Part shown: one piece after another, positions 7,459-15,519 of the stretch | Numbering within the stretch: position 1 is the stretch's first letter | How the letters are laid out: the number at the start of each line of letters is the position of its first letter | DNA from: PALSA-607 sp036501485 | GTDB lineage: Bacteria > Actinomycetota > Actinomycetes > Acidothermales > Acidothermaceae | Assembly (NCBI GenBank): GCA_036501485.1 | Contig: DASYAG010000030.1 | Location: 1 to 63,009 of the forward strand | Reading direction: 5' to 3' | DNA length: 63,009 nt | The notes under the pieces: generated by a model | What the model was told of the DNA's origin: nothing | The model's database searches: none | What the model saw: only the letters and a program-made list of their open reading frames with translations | Translations under genes and position numbers: made by a program

Positions 7459-7970
7459 CCGCTCCAGATAGGCAGCAGCCTGACCCGTGGCGCGCCGAGC
7501 AGATTCATCGGATTGACGTACACGTCGGACTGCAGTGCGCCCCAATGCAGGCAGCTCCCTGGCGGTCCGCACGCGTCGGCGGCTGAAGAGACGTATCCGA
7601 TCAGCTGCCCGGCAACGACGTAGTCATCTGAGCGGACGATGGGATCGACCGGCTCGTAAGTGGTTCGCAGGCTGCCGTCGCGGATCGAAATCACTCCGCG
7701 ACCTGCGAGCAACCCGGCATAGATCACCAGACCTGCCGTGGCGGCGGAGACCTCTTCACCGGCGTGGGCCGCTAGATCGACACCCCGGTTGCCAGCGGCC
7801 CAGGGATGCAGCGGCGGGGCGAACGAACGAACGACCGCCAGCGGCGTCGGCAGCGGCGGATGAAGCTGAGCGTCGGCTCCGGCCGTTTGGCCGGCTGCTG
7901 TCACGCCAGAACCGACGGCTAACAGCGAGCTACCCAGGGCGACCATCCAGGAAACGATCCATGTCCTCAT
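7455..7970 (-). CDS. secreted LytM/M23-family protein, possibly inactive
   Basis: The product is 171 residues from the ATG at 7970, which begins a signal peptide (MRTWIVSWMVALGSSLLAVG); the longer frame to 8027 would bury that signal. The mature part is an M23 fold: HPWAAGNRGVDLAAHAGEEV, GRGVISIRDG, TTYEPV and CLHWGALQSD. M23 enzymes cut peptidoglycan cross-bridges using Zn ligands HxxxD and HxH. Here the first His of HRGVD is Asn, and the HxH position reads CLH, as it does in many actinobacterial relatives. It may therefore be a non-catalytic activator or cell-wall-binding protein. It overlaps the whiG stop tail to tail. An M23 gene near rpsB is common in actinobacteria. Confidence 0.85.
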   Translation of the reverse strand: MRTWIVSWMVALGSSLLAVGSGVTAAGQTAGADAQLHPPLPTPLAVVRSFAPPLHPWAAGNRGVDLAAHAGEEVSAATAGLVIYAGLLAGRGVISIRDGSLRTTYEPVDPIVRSDDYVVAGQLIGYVSSAADACGPPGSCLHWGALQSDVYVNPMNLLGAPRVRLLPIWSG

Positions 7971-8144
7971 GAAACGACCTTGGTCGATGGCCGGCGCGCT
8001 GGCGTCTCGCGACCACCGCTGGTGCATCCAGTCGCCGCGCTGGCGGAACTGTGGACAAGCCGCTGCTAACCGAATTGCCCCGAACCACGTCTTAAAGGCC
8101 GACGGAGTCGCTGCACGCCGAGCCTTGTGATGCGGGGGAGTCGA

Positions 8145-9533
8145 ATGAAGGAGATCGGTGCGAGTGGTCGCGACGCGTGGCCAAAGGCACGCGGATTGGC
8201 GTTCGTCGTCCTGCTTGTCGGTGTGCTCGTAGGCGCCTGCGGGAGCAAAGCACCAAACGCTGCGCCCGCGACTGCGTCAACCGGTTCGCCCGTGTCCAGT
8301 GCATCCGCGAGCAGCGCGTCCACCGGCAGTGCACCCGCCAGCGGAGCGTCGGCACTTGCGGTGCCTTCGACCTCAGCGAGCGCAACGACGGCGAGTGCAA
8401 CGACGGCGAGTCCATCCGCCGTGGCGTCGCCGCTTGTCCTTGCGGCGAACCAGGTGGGCACCCGCTCGCAGGTTCCCTGGGGCCAGATCGGGCCGGGCTG
8501 GTTCCTCGTGATCAGCGACTCCCCGGCCGTGTGGAAAGGAGCGGCGTCGGCACCGCCACCCGCAGGCACCTTGACGATGTGGCTCATCTCTCCGGTCGCC
8601 GCCCGGTACGCCATCACCTCGTGGTCGGGCACGGGGTCGGACCCAAGAAACTTGGCCGAACTGGACGCCTGGTCCGGCGATGGACGGCACGTGCTGTTCG
8701 GTCAAAGGGGCGACGGCGCTCTCGAGCTGGACCTGACGACTGGCGCGCTCCGCCACATCGACGTGCCGCAGCTGAACACCATCGGATTTACGAGTCCGGC
8801 CGGTTCGAATCTCGTGGCAAACGTCGACACTTCGGCCGTCGATGGCACATGGACTGGCCAGCGGTTGGTTCGGCTCGACCTGAGCGGCAAACCGCAGGTG
8901 CAACTCGCGGAGGTCTCCCAGCCGGACCTGCCTCCGTACGGCGGCACCATCGGGTGGCTCTACGCAGCGGACGGGTCCACCGTCTATCTAGACGGTCCCG
9001 GTGGTCTGCGTGTGGTGAGCAACGCCGGCGGCCCGATGCGCGCCCTTGCGACGTTTCAGCCATCCGATACCGACTGTTCGCCGGTCAGGTGGTGGGACCA
9101 GCACACGATTCTCGCCGACTGCAACAACGACAGCGGCTCCCGGCTGTGGCTGGTGCAAGCCGCGGCAGGAACTGCGACAGCACTGACGGCTGTGCCTGGC
9201 GCCAACTCACCCGACAACCCGGTCGGGCTCGGGTACAACAACGCCGTGCAAGTCGGCGGCAGCGTCTTTGCCCAGCACCTCGAGGGGTGCGGGGTGGTCA
9301 CCATCCATCGGCTGGCGCCAAGCGGTGTCGGTACCCGCATCAAGATCCCGCAGTCGCTGTCCAACGACCGCCTGATCGGAACTGTGGGGGCCAAGCTCGC
9401 GGTCGAGTCAACGGCGGAATGCGGGTCGCCCTCGTGGTTCGGGTTCTACGACCCGGCGACGAACAACTTGCAGAAGATCATCCCGGACGGCCCAGGAGAT
9501 CTCGGCGCGGGTTCTGCGCTCGCCTTCCCGTAG
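8145..9533 (+). CDS. lipoprotein with predicted beta-propeller
   Basis: The start is ATG 8145, with GGGGGAG five to six bases upstream; ATG/GTG codons at 8127-8130 are alternatives. The 462-residue product has a lipoprotein signal ending LVGVLVGAC, then a ~50-residue Ala/Ser/Thr linker. The C-terminal ~370 residues contain repeated strand patterns such as WSGDGRHVLFGQRGDGALELDL and GGTIGWLYAADGSTVYLDG, typical of WD40/TolB-like propellers. It probably sits on the outer face of the membrane. I cannot assign a ligand or a pathway. Confidence 0.8.
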   Translation: MKEIGASGRDAWPKARGLAFVVLLVGVLVGACGSKAPNAAPATASTGSPVSSASASSASTGSAPASGASALAVPSTSASATTASATTASPSAVASPLVLAANQVGTRSQVPWGQIGPGWFLVISDSPAVWKGAASAPPPAGTLTMWLISPVAARYAITSWSGTGSDPRNLAELDAWSGDGRHVLFGQRGDGALELDLTTGALRHIDVPQLNTIGFTSPAGSNLVANVDTSAVDGTWTGQRLVRLDLSGKPQVQLAEVSQPDLPPYGGTIGWLYAADGSTVYLDGPGGLRVVSNAGGPMRALATFQPSDTDCSPVRWWDQHTILADCNNDSGSRLWLVQAAAGTATALTAVPGANSPDNPVGLGYNNAVQVGGSVFAQHLEGCGVVTIHRLAPSGVGTRIKIPQSLSNDRLIGTVGAKLAVESTAECGSPSWFGFYDPATNNLQKIIPDGPGDLGAGSALAFP

Positions 9534-9769
9534 ACTGTCTGGTGAGGTCGGGTTCGCCCGGCTTACATCGCACGTCCTAACAACCGGCCCGGCTCCTTCA
9601 CAGGCGCGCAGGGTCGGCCGCCACTCGGTGCCTTCGACCACAGGTCGAGGTGTCACGGCGACCAGGGCGTCAGGCGTGGCCGCTGACCGGCGGCCGCGAA
9701 GAACCGAGGATCGGCGCCCGGCGACATCCGCGAACGCGCGATGTGGGGTGCCAGAAGGAGTGCGCGGCC
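9531..9769 (+). promoter_or_regulatory. rpsB leader region with possible -10 box
   Basis: The 236 bases between the lipoprotein gene and rpsB hold no ORF. A TAGACT at 9531-9536, overlapping the lipoprotein stop codon, resembles an actinobacterial -10 element, but no convincing -35 lies at the right spacing. Ribosomal-protein S2 leaders are often autoregulatory. I see GC-rich inverted repeats but no recognised S2-binding structure. An AAGGAG at 9753-9758 serves rpsB. Confidence 0.25.
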
Positions 9770-10738
9770 ATGGCCGTCGTCACCATGAAAGAGCTGCTTG
9801 CGAGCGGCGTCCATTTCGGGCATCAGACCCGGCGCTGGAACCCGAAGATGAAGCGATTCATCTTCACCGAGCGCAATGGCATCTACATCATCGACCTGCA
9901 GCAGTCGCTGACCTACATCGACCGCGCGTACGAGTTCGTCAAGGACACCGTGGCGCACGGCGGTTCGGTGTTGTTCGTCGGCACCAAGAAGCAGGCGCAA
10001 GAGGCCGTGGCCGAGCAGGCCACCCGCGTGGGCATGCCCTACGTCAACCAGCGCTGGCTCGGCGGCATGCTGACCAACTTCCAGACCGTCTTCAAGCGTC
10101 TTCAGCGGCTCAAGGAACTTGAGATCCTCGAGCAGGGCGGCGCCAGCTACGGCCAGCGCACCAAGAAGGAAGCCCTCGTTCTCCAGCGCGAGAAGGACAA
10201 GCTGCTCAAGACTCTTGGCGGCATCCGGGAAATGTCGCGCGTTCCGAGCGCGGTCTGGATCGTCGACACCAAGAAGGAGCACATCGCTGTCGGCGAGGCC
10301 CGCAAGCTGGGCATCCCGGTGGTGGCGATCCTCGACACCAACTGTGACCCCGATGAAGTCGACTACAAGATCCCGGGCAATGACGACGCGATCCGCTCGG
10401 TCGCGCTGCTCACCAGGGTGGTCGCCGACGCCGTCGCCGAAGGCCTGATGGCTCGCGTGGCCGCACGTGTCGGCGACGCCAAGCCCGACGTCGACGCCGG
10501 CAGCGAACTCGGTGGCGGCGAACCGCTCGCCGACTGGGAGCGCGAGCTGCTGGTCCGCAACACCGCAGCGGCCGACGCTGCTGCGGATGCGGCGGTTCAG
10601 GCAGAGGCCTCACCTGACGCGGCGGTCGCCGCACCGGAATCCGCACGCGGGCCACAAGCCGCAGTCGAGCCGGAGGCCTCCGCACTCGAGCCCGAGACCC
10701 CCGCAGTCGAGCCAGAAACGCCTGCGGCCGACGCCTAG
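9770..10738 (+). CDS. rpsB: 30S ribosomal protein S2
   Basis: Ribosomal protein uS2 of the small subunit. The ATG at 9770 gives MAVVTMKELLASGVHFGHQ, the canonical N-terminus, with AAGGAG upstream at wide spacing; the longer frame from 9650 is not native. Family signatures GIYIIDLQQSLTYIDRAY, VGTKKQAQEAV, YVNQRWLGGMLTNF and PVVAILDTNCDPDEVDY are present. The protein has 322 residues, longer than the ~230-250-residue core, because of an Ala/Pro/Glu-rich C-terminal tail with repeated EPE/AVEPE units. Such acidic tails are frequent in actinobacterial S2. It is followed by tsf in the conserved order. Confidence 0.97.
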   Translation: MAVVTMKELLASGVHFGHQTRRWNPKMKRFIFTERNGIYIIDLQQSLTYIDRAYEFVKDTVAHGGSVLFVGTKKQAQEAVAEQATRVGMPYVNQRWLGGMLTNFQTVFKRLQRLKELEILEQGGASYGQRTKKEALVLQREKDKLLKTLGGIREMSRVPSAVWIVDTKKEHIAVGEARKLGIPVVAILDTNCDPDEVDYKIPGNDDAIRSVALLTRVVADAVAEGLMARVAARVGDAKPDVDAGSELGGGEPLADWERELLVRNTAAADAAADAAVQAEASPDAAVAAPESARGPQAAVEPEASALEPETPAVEPETPAADA

Positions 10739-10788
10739 GACTGAACACTTACTAGCGATACACCGACCTGAAGGACGTTAAAGCGATC

Positions 10789-11622
10789 ATGGCGAACTAC
10801 ACCACGGCCGACGTCAAGCGGCTTCGTGAGCTCACCGCCGCCGGCATGATGGACTGCAAGAAGGCACTCGACGAGACCGACGGCGACTTCGACAAGGCTG
10901 TCGAGTTGCTACGTATCAAGGGTGCGAAGGACGTCGGCAAGCGGGCTGAGCGGACGACCCAGAACGGCCTCATCGCAGCACAGGCGAGCGGCGACTCTGG
11001 CGTGCTTATCGAGCTCAAGTGCGAGACGGACTTCGTCGCGAAGGGTGACCGGTTCCAGCAGCTCGGCGCCGCCCTCGTGAAGGCGTTCGTTGACTCTGAC
11101 GCGACCGACCCGGCGGGCCTGCTCGACGTTGTTGTCGACGGCCGGAAGGTCAGCGAGCTGATCGATGAGAACAGTGCCGCGCTCGGCGAGAAGATCGAGC
11201 TTGGCCGGGTGGCGAAGTTCACCGGGGGCGGTCACGTTGTGAGCTACCTGCACAAGACGAGTCCCGACCTGCCACCACAACTCGGCGTCCTCATTGAGCT
11301 CGATAGCGAGCACCCAGAGGTCGGCAAGGACGTCGCTCAGCACATCGCGGCCTTCTCGCCGTCGTACCTGAACCGTGACGAGATCCCGGCCGATGTCGTC
11401 GAGAACGAGCGGCGAATCGCCGAGGCGACCGCGCGCGAGGAGGGCAAGCCCGAAGCTGCGCTGCCCAAGATCGTCGAGGGTCGGGTGACCGGCTTCTACA
11501 AGGACGCCGTGCTGATCGAGCAGGCGTTTGCCAAGGACAGCAAGAAGTCGGTCAAGCAGGTTCTCGACGAGGCGGGCGTTAAGGCGGTCCGGTTCGTGCG
11601 GTTCCGCGTCGGGCAATCCTGA
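10789..11622 (+). CDS. tsf: translation elongation factor Ts
   Basis: EF-Ts catalyses GDP/GTP exchange on EF-Tu. It has 277 residues starting at ATG 10789, with AAGGAC upstream. The N-terminal UBA-like helical module TTADVKRLRELTAAGMMDCKKAL contains the signature (L-R-x-x-T-x-x-x-M-x-x-C-K-x-A-L). This is followed by the core region LIELKCETDFVAKGDRF and a dimerisation-type C-terminal domain (VEGRVTGFYKDAVLIEQAF). It lies 50 bp after rpsB, in the usual rpsB-tsf operon. Confidence 0.97.
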   Translation: MANYTTADVKRLRELTAAGMMDCKKALDETDGDFDKAVELLRIKGAKDVGKRAERTTQNGLIAAQASGDSGVLIELKCETDFVAKGDRFQQLGAALVKAFVDSDATDPAGLLDVVVDGRKVSELIDENSAALGEKIELGRVAKFTGGGHVVSYLHKTSPDLPPQLGVLIELDSEHPEVGKDVAQHIAAFSPSYLNRDEIPADVVENERRIAEATAREEGKPEAALPKIVEGRVTGFYKDAVLIEQAFAKDSKKSVKQVLDEAGVKAVRFVRFRVGQS

Positions 11623-11714
11623 GGCAGACTGCCGAGCAATACGCAGGGCGGACGTCGACCGAACGCGGGCCATCGATGGTGGCGAACACCCCCATCGATG
11701 CCGGCTAACTGCAG

Positions 11715-12512
11715 ATGAGGGGCTCTGAGTTGACCAATCCTGACGAGGTCGAGTTCGGCGGAGTAGTGGCGCGCGGCGACGGCATCGCGCCGTATCAGGG
11801 TTATCAACGGGTCGTGCTCAAGTTGTCCGGCGAGGCGTTCGCCGGCGACGGATCGCTTGGCGTCGATCCCGACGTCGTCCAATCGATCGCGCAACAGATC
11901 GGCGTCGTGGTCGCCGAGGGCGTCCAAGTCGCGGTGGTCATCGGCGGCGGTAACTTCTTCCGTGGCGCCGAGCTGTCGGTGCGCGGCATGGATCGCGCTC
12001 GCTCCGACTACATGGGCATGCTCGGTACGGTCATGAACTGCCTAGCGCTGCAGGACTTCCTCGAGAAGCAGCACGTTGAGACCCGCGTGCAGACTGCCAT
12101 CACGATGGGTCAGGTTGCCGAGCCGTACATCCCGCGCCGGGCAATCAGGCACTTGCAGAAGGGGCGCGTCGTCATCTTCGGCGCCGGCCTTGGTGCGCCC
12201 TTCTTCTCGACCGACACGACGGCGGCGCAACGTGCACTGGAGATCGGCGCCCAGGTCGTGTTGATGGCCAAGAGTGTCGACGGCGTCTACGACAGCGACC
12301 CCAAGACCAACCCCGACGCCGTCAGGTTCGACACGCTCGACTACGACGAGGTCTTGGCTCGTGACCTGAAGTTCGCCGATGCAACGGCGATCAGCCTGTG
12401 CCGTGACAACGCGATGCCGATCCTGGTGTTCAACCTGCTTGAGGACGGCAACATCCGCAGGGCCGTGCACGGTGAGAAGATCGGGACGATGGTGAGTGCC
12501 GGCGCTCGGTGA
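11715..12512 (+). CDS. pyrH: UMP kinase
   Basis: UMP kinase makes UDP from UMP and ATP, the first step from UMP to UTP and CTP. Visible motifs are RVVLKLSGEAFAG at the N-terminus, VIGGGNFFRGAEL (nucleotide binding), PFFSTDTTAAQRALEIGA and KSVDGVYDSDPKTNPDA. The annotated start is ATG 11715 (265 residues). A TTG at 11730 preceded by GAGGGG is a credible alternative and would drop five residues. It follows tsf after 92 bp and precedes frr, the standard gene order. Confidence 0.96.
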   Translation: MRGSELTNPDEVEFGGVVARGDGIAPYQGYQRVVLKLSGEAFAGDGSLGVDPDVVQSIAQQIGVVVAEGVQVAVVIGGGNFFRGAELSVRGMDRARSDYMGMLGTVMNCLALQDFLEKQHVETRVQTAITMGQVAEPYIPRRAIRHLQKGRVVIFGAGLGAPFFSTDTTAAQRALEIGAQVVLMAKSVDGVYDSDPKTNPDAVRFDTLDYDEVLARDLKFADATAISLCRDNAMPILVFNLLEDGNIRRAVHGEKIGTMVSAGAR

Positions 12513-12566
12513 TCAGCGTCCGCCAGTGTCTTTTGAACAGCCGGTGGTTTTGAGCAAGGAGCTCCT

Positions 12567-13124
12567 GTGATCGACGACACCCTCTTCGAGGCCGAAGAGA
12601 AGATGGACAAGGCCGTGAGCGTCGCGAAGGACAGCTTCGCGGCGATCCGTACTGGCCGCGCCCACCCGGGGATGTTCGCGCGCGTCGTCGTCGAGTACTA
12701 CGGGACGGTCACGCCGCTCAACCAGCTCGCTGGCTTCACTGTCGCTGACGCCCGCATGATCGTCATCAGCCCGTACGACAAGAGCGCGCTGCGAGCGATC
12801 GAGAAAGCGATCCGCGATTCCGACTTGGGTGTGAACCCGACCGATGACGGCAACGTGATCCGCGTCAGCGTCCCGCAGCTGACCGAGGAACGCCGTCGCG
12901 ACTACATCAAACTCGCGCGCACCGAGGCGGAGGACGCGCGGGTGTCGATCCGCAACATTCGCCGCCACGCGAAAGAGGCGCTCGACAAGCTTGAGAAGGG
13001 CGGCGAGGCCGGTGAGGACGACGTCCATCGCGCCGAGAAGGAACTCGACGACCTGACGCATCGCTACGTCGCGGCGATCGACGAGGTGCTCCGGCACAAG
13101 GAAGTCGAACTTCTCGAGGTCTGA
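12567..13124 (+). CDS. frr: ribosome recycling factor
   Basis: RRF splits post-termination ribosomes with EF-G. It has 185 residues, the normal length, and a GTG start with AAGGAG about six bases upstream. Signature segments are FAAIRTGRAHPGMF, YYGTVTPLNQLAGF, NPTDDGNVIRVSVPQLTEERR and the C-terminal three-helix bundle residues KEALDKLEK. cdsA begins two bases after its stop, so the two are probably translated from one message. Confidence 0.97.
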   Translation: MIDDTLFEAEEKMDKAVSVAKDSFAAIRTGRAHPGMFARVVVEYYGTVTPLNQLAGFTVADARMIVISPYDKSALRAIEKAIRDSDLGVNPTDDGNVIRVSVPQLTEERRRDYIKLARTEAEDARVSIRNIRRHAKEALDKLEKGGEAGEDDVHRAEKELDDLTHRYVAAIDEVLRHKEVELLEV

Positions 13125-13125
13125 T

Positions 13126-13980
13126 GTGAACCCGGAGCTCGTCGTCGATCCGCCCGCTGCCGCGGGCCCGAAGGCTGGCCGCAATCTGCGTGCCGCGATC
13201 ACGATCGGTGTTCTGCTCGGCGGCGCAGTAGCTGCGTCGTTGTTCATTGTGAAGTGGGTGTTCGTCGCCTTCACGATCGTCATCATGATGGCCGCCGTTT
13301 TTGAACTGAGCAGGGCACTTCGCGGCCGCGCAGTTGCCGTGCCGGCGATTCCGCTCGCGGTCGGCGCAGCCGCGGTGTTGGTGGCGACCTACAAGGGCGG
13401 CACCGAAAAGCTCGTGGTCGCCAGTCTGTTGCTGGTGATCGCGGCGGTGGCGTGGGGTGCGGTCACCGATGGCATCGACACGCTCTCGGGTATTGCAGCC
13501 AGCGTGTTCGTTGCGTGCTACGTCGCGCTGCTTGGTGGCTTCGCGGTGCTGATGGTGGTGCCGTGTGATGGTCCGCGCCGAGTCGCCGCATTTGTCGCGA
13601 CCGTGGTGTGCAGTGACACCGGCGGGTATGCGGTCGGAGTGTTTCTCGGCAAGCACCCGATGGCGCCAAGTGTGAGTCCGAAGAAGTCGTGGGAAGGATT
13701 CGGCGGGTCGGCAACGGCATGTGCGCTGTGTGGCGGGCTCTTGTTTCCGCTGACGCTGCACGCGACCTGGTGGGAAGGCGTCGTGTTCGGCCTTGCGATC
13801 GTCGTCACCGCGACGATCGGCGATCTCAGCGAGTCGCTCATCAAGCGCGATCTCGGAATCAAGGACATGGGCAACTTGTTGCCTGGCCACGGTGGCGCGA
13901 TGGATCGCTTTGACTCCCTACTCCTAGCAGCGCCAGTCGCCTGGGCGCTGCTAACGGTCTTCGTCCCGTGGCCAACCTGA
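13126..13980 (+). CDS. cdsA: phosphatidate cytidylyltransferase
   Basis: A membrane enzyme that makes CDP-diacylglycerol from phosphatidate and CTP for phospholipid synthesis. It has 284 residues with about seven or eight hydrophobic segments after a short cytoplasmic N-terminus. The family signature is intact near the C-terminus: SLIKRDLGIKDMGNLLPGHG followed by GAMDRFD, which supplies the metal-binding Asp residues. GTG start, coupled to frr. The convergent lipoprotein gene starts its 3' end 38 bp downstream, with no obvious hairpin between them. Confidence 0.95.
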   Translation: MNPELVVDPPAAAGPKAGRNLRAAITIGVLLGGAVAASLFIVKWVFVAFTIVIMMAAVFELSRALRGRAVAVPAIPLAVGAAAVLVATYKGGTEKLVVASLLLVIAAVAWGAVTDGIDTLSGIAASVFVACYVALLGGFAVLMVVPCDGPRRVAAFVATVVCSDTGGYAVGVFLGKHPMAPSVSPKKSWEGFGGSATACALCGGLLFPLTLHATWWEGVVFGLAIVVTATIGDLSESLIKRDLGIKDMGNLLPGHGGAMDRFDSLLLAAPVAWALLTVFVPWPT

Positions 13981-14017
13981 CGTGGGTCGAAGTTGGTAGC
14001 GGGGGACTTTTCGATAC

Positions 14018-15433
14018 CTAGCCGGCAGTGACGGGCCCGATGTAGCTGCCGGGGTGGGTTGCGCCGGTCTGACAGTCGTCGACGCTATCGCCCGGCCACG
14101 GGATCTGCACCGAGGTCGTGTCGTCGGGCGGCGTCACGGTAAGTGTCGACGGTATCCAGGCGCCTCCGGCGTCGCAGGCTGGATCCGGTCCGGTCAGAAA
14201 AGTCAGGACGGCGTGTGCCTGGCCGCCGGGCGCGAGATTGACGCGTGCAGGCTTCGCTGGGGTGCGAACCAATGAGACCGCAAGAGCTCCGGCGGCACCG
14301 AAGTCGGTGCCGGGAAAGCCGAGCAACGAGCACTCCGCCCCCGACGCGTTAACGAAAACGATCGGTACTTGGTACTGCGTGCTGGCGGTTTGCTTCGCGA
14401 CTCCAAGTTCGATGTCGAGTGAAGCCGTCGCACAACGCGGCGCATTGTCGGCCGGCGCTGGTGGCACAGACGGCGCGACGGCGCCGCTGACTGTTGTCGC
14501 GCCCGGCGGCGGTGTAGCGGCTAGGCGCATACCGATCGTGCTGAGCTGCGTTTGCACCGCGGTCCATGGGACGGCGACGTCCACTGTGCCGCACGCCTCG
14601 GCGCCGACCTGGCCCTGCGAGAGCCCGATCAATAGGCCTGCTGGCCCGATCGAGGTTCCCACGTAGTTGGCAGCAGTCGCCGCGACGCCACCGTTGAATT
14701 CATCCTGATCCTGGTCAACATTGCAGCCGATCGCATCAAGCTTCGTCTTCGTGACCGTTGTTGTTGCCGCTGCCAGTGCCTTAAGTGACGAGCCGACGAA
14801 CAGCTGCGACGGCGTGATGGCGGCGCCGCTTGTGACGTCGATCGTTGCCCCTGTGAGTTGCGTCGTGGGATGCGCTCCACCCGGAAAGAACGTCGAGATC
14901 GTCCAGGTGCCCGACACCACAACGGAATCAGATCGGCTCGTGGTGAAGTCGGCTTGGAAATCACCGCTACCGCAGGCGGGCCCGGTGCATTTCGGTTCCG
15001 TCGCAACGAACTTCATGTAGTCGGCGAGCGCGGCGGTGACGGGAGCTTGCAATGCAGCCGCAATGGCTGCGCCGTTCGGCGCGCCAATTACCGACAGCTG
15101 ATCGATATCGATCGTGCCCAGATCGCCCGTGCCGGTTCGATGTGAGCGTGCGAGCTCGACAACGACGCGCGTCGGCGCAACCGGCGCGGTGCTGGCTGCC
15201 GCGCTGGATGCAACTGCGGACGTTGTACTAGAGATTGCTGGTGACGCAGGGGGAGTCGAAGCCGGCGCCGCGCTGCTCGACGTCCCCGCTGCAGTGTTCG
15301 TAGCAGACGGTGAGACTGGGGGCGCCGATGTTGATGTGCTCGCGTGCTTGGAGCTTGAGTTGCACGCTGTCGCCATCACTGCGACAGCGAAAAGCGCTGC
15401 TACTCGCACACACCTACGCGACGACGTCCGCAC
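14018..15433 (-). CDS. lipoprotein with RsiV-like and DUF4232 domains
   Basis: The GTG at 15433, with GAGGAGA just upstream, gives 471 residues beginning MRTSSRRCVRVAALF. A lipobox AVMATAC and a ~90-residue Ser/Thr/Ala linker follow. The middle part (about residues 100-290) has the DVTSGAAITPSQLF turn and the late strands VDVAVPWTAVQTQL, resembling the RsiV/DUF3298 extracellular fold. The last ~135 residues match DUF4232 (CATASLDIELG, VPIVFVNASGAECSLLGFPG, RVNLAPGGQAHAVL, TPPDDTTSVQIPWPG). DUF4232 is a beta-sandwich common in actinobacterial exported proteins; its ligand is unknown. Located on the outer membrane surface, function unassigned. Confidence 0.75.
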   Translation of the reverse strand: MRTSSRRCVRVAALFAVAVMATACNSSSKHASTSTSAPPVSPSATNTAAGTSSSAAPASTPPASPAISSTTSAVASSAAASTAPVAPTRVVVELARSHRTGTGDLGTIDIDQLSVIGAPNGAAIAAALQAPVTAALADYMKFVATEPKCTGPACGSGDFQADFTTSRSDSVVVSGTWTISTFFPGGAHPTTQLTGATIDVTSGAAITPSQLFVGSSLKALAAATTTVTKTKLDAIGCNVDQDQDEFNGGVAATAANYVGTSIGPAGLLIGLSQGQVGAEACGTVDVAVPWTAVQTQLSTIGMRLAATPPPGATTVSGAVAPSVPPAPADNAPRCATASLDIELGVAKQTASTQYQVPIVFVNASGAECSLLGFPGTDFGAAGALAVSLVRTPAKPARVNLAPGGQAHAVLTFLTGPDPACDAGGAWIPSTLTVTPPDDTTSVQIPWPGDSVDDCQTGATHPGSYIGPVTAG

Positions 15434-15519
15434 TGGTCTCCTCTGGTTGCACTGGACCACCATGAGACGCCCAGCGAGTCCACCCGGTTGTGTCCGTCCG
15501 CGAGCGGAAACGGAAGCGG

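Noticed and set aside
9653..11673. Long minus-strand ORFs opposite rpsB and tsf
   Set aside because: Typical antisense shadows of GC-rich coding sequence; the plus-strand products are unmistakable ribosomal and elongation-factor proteins.
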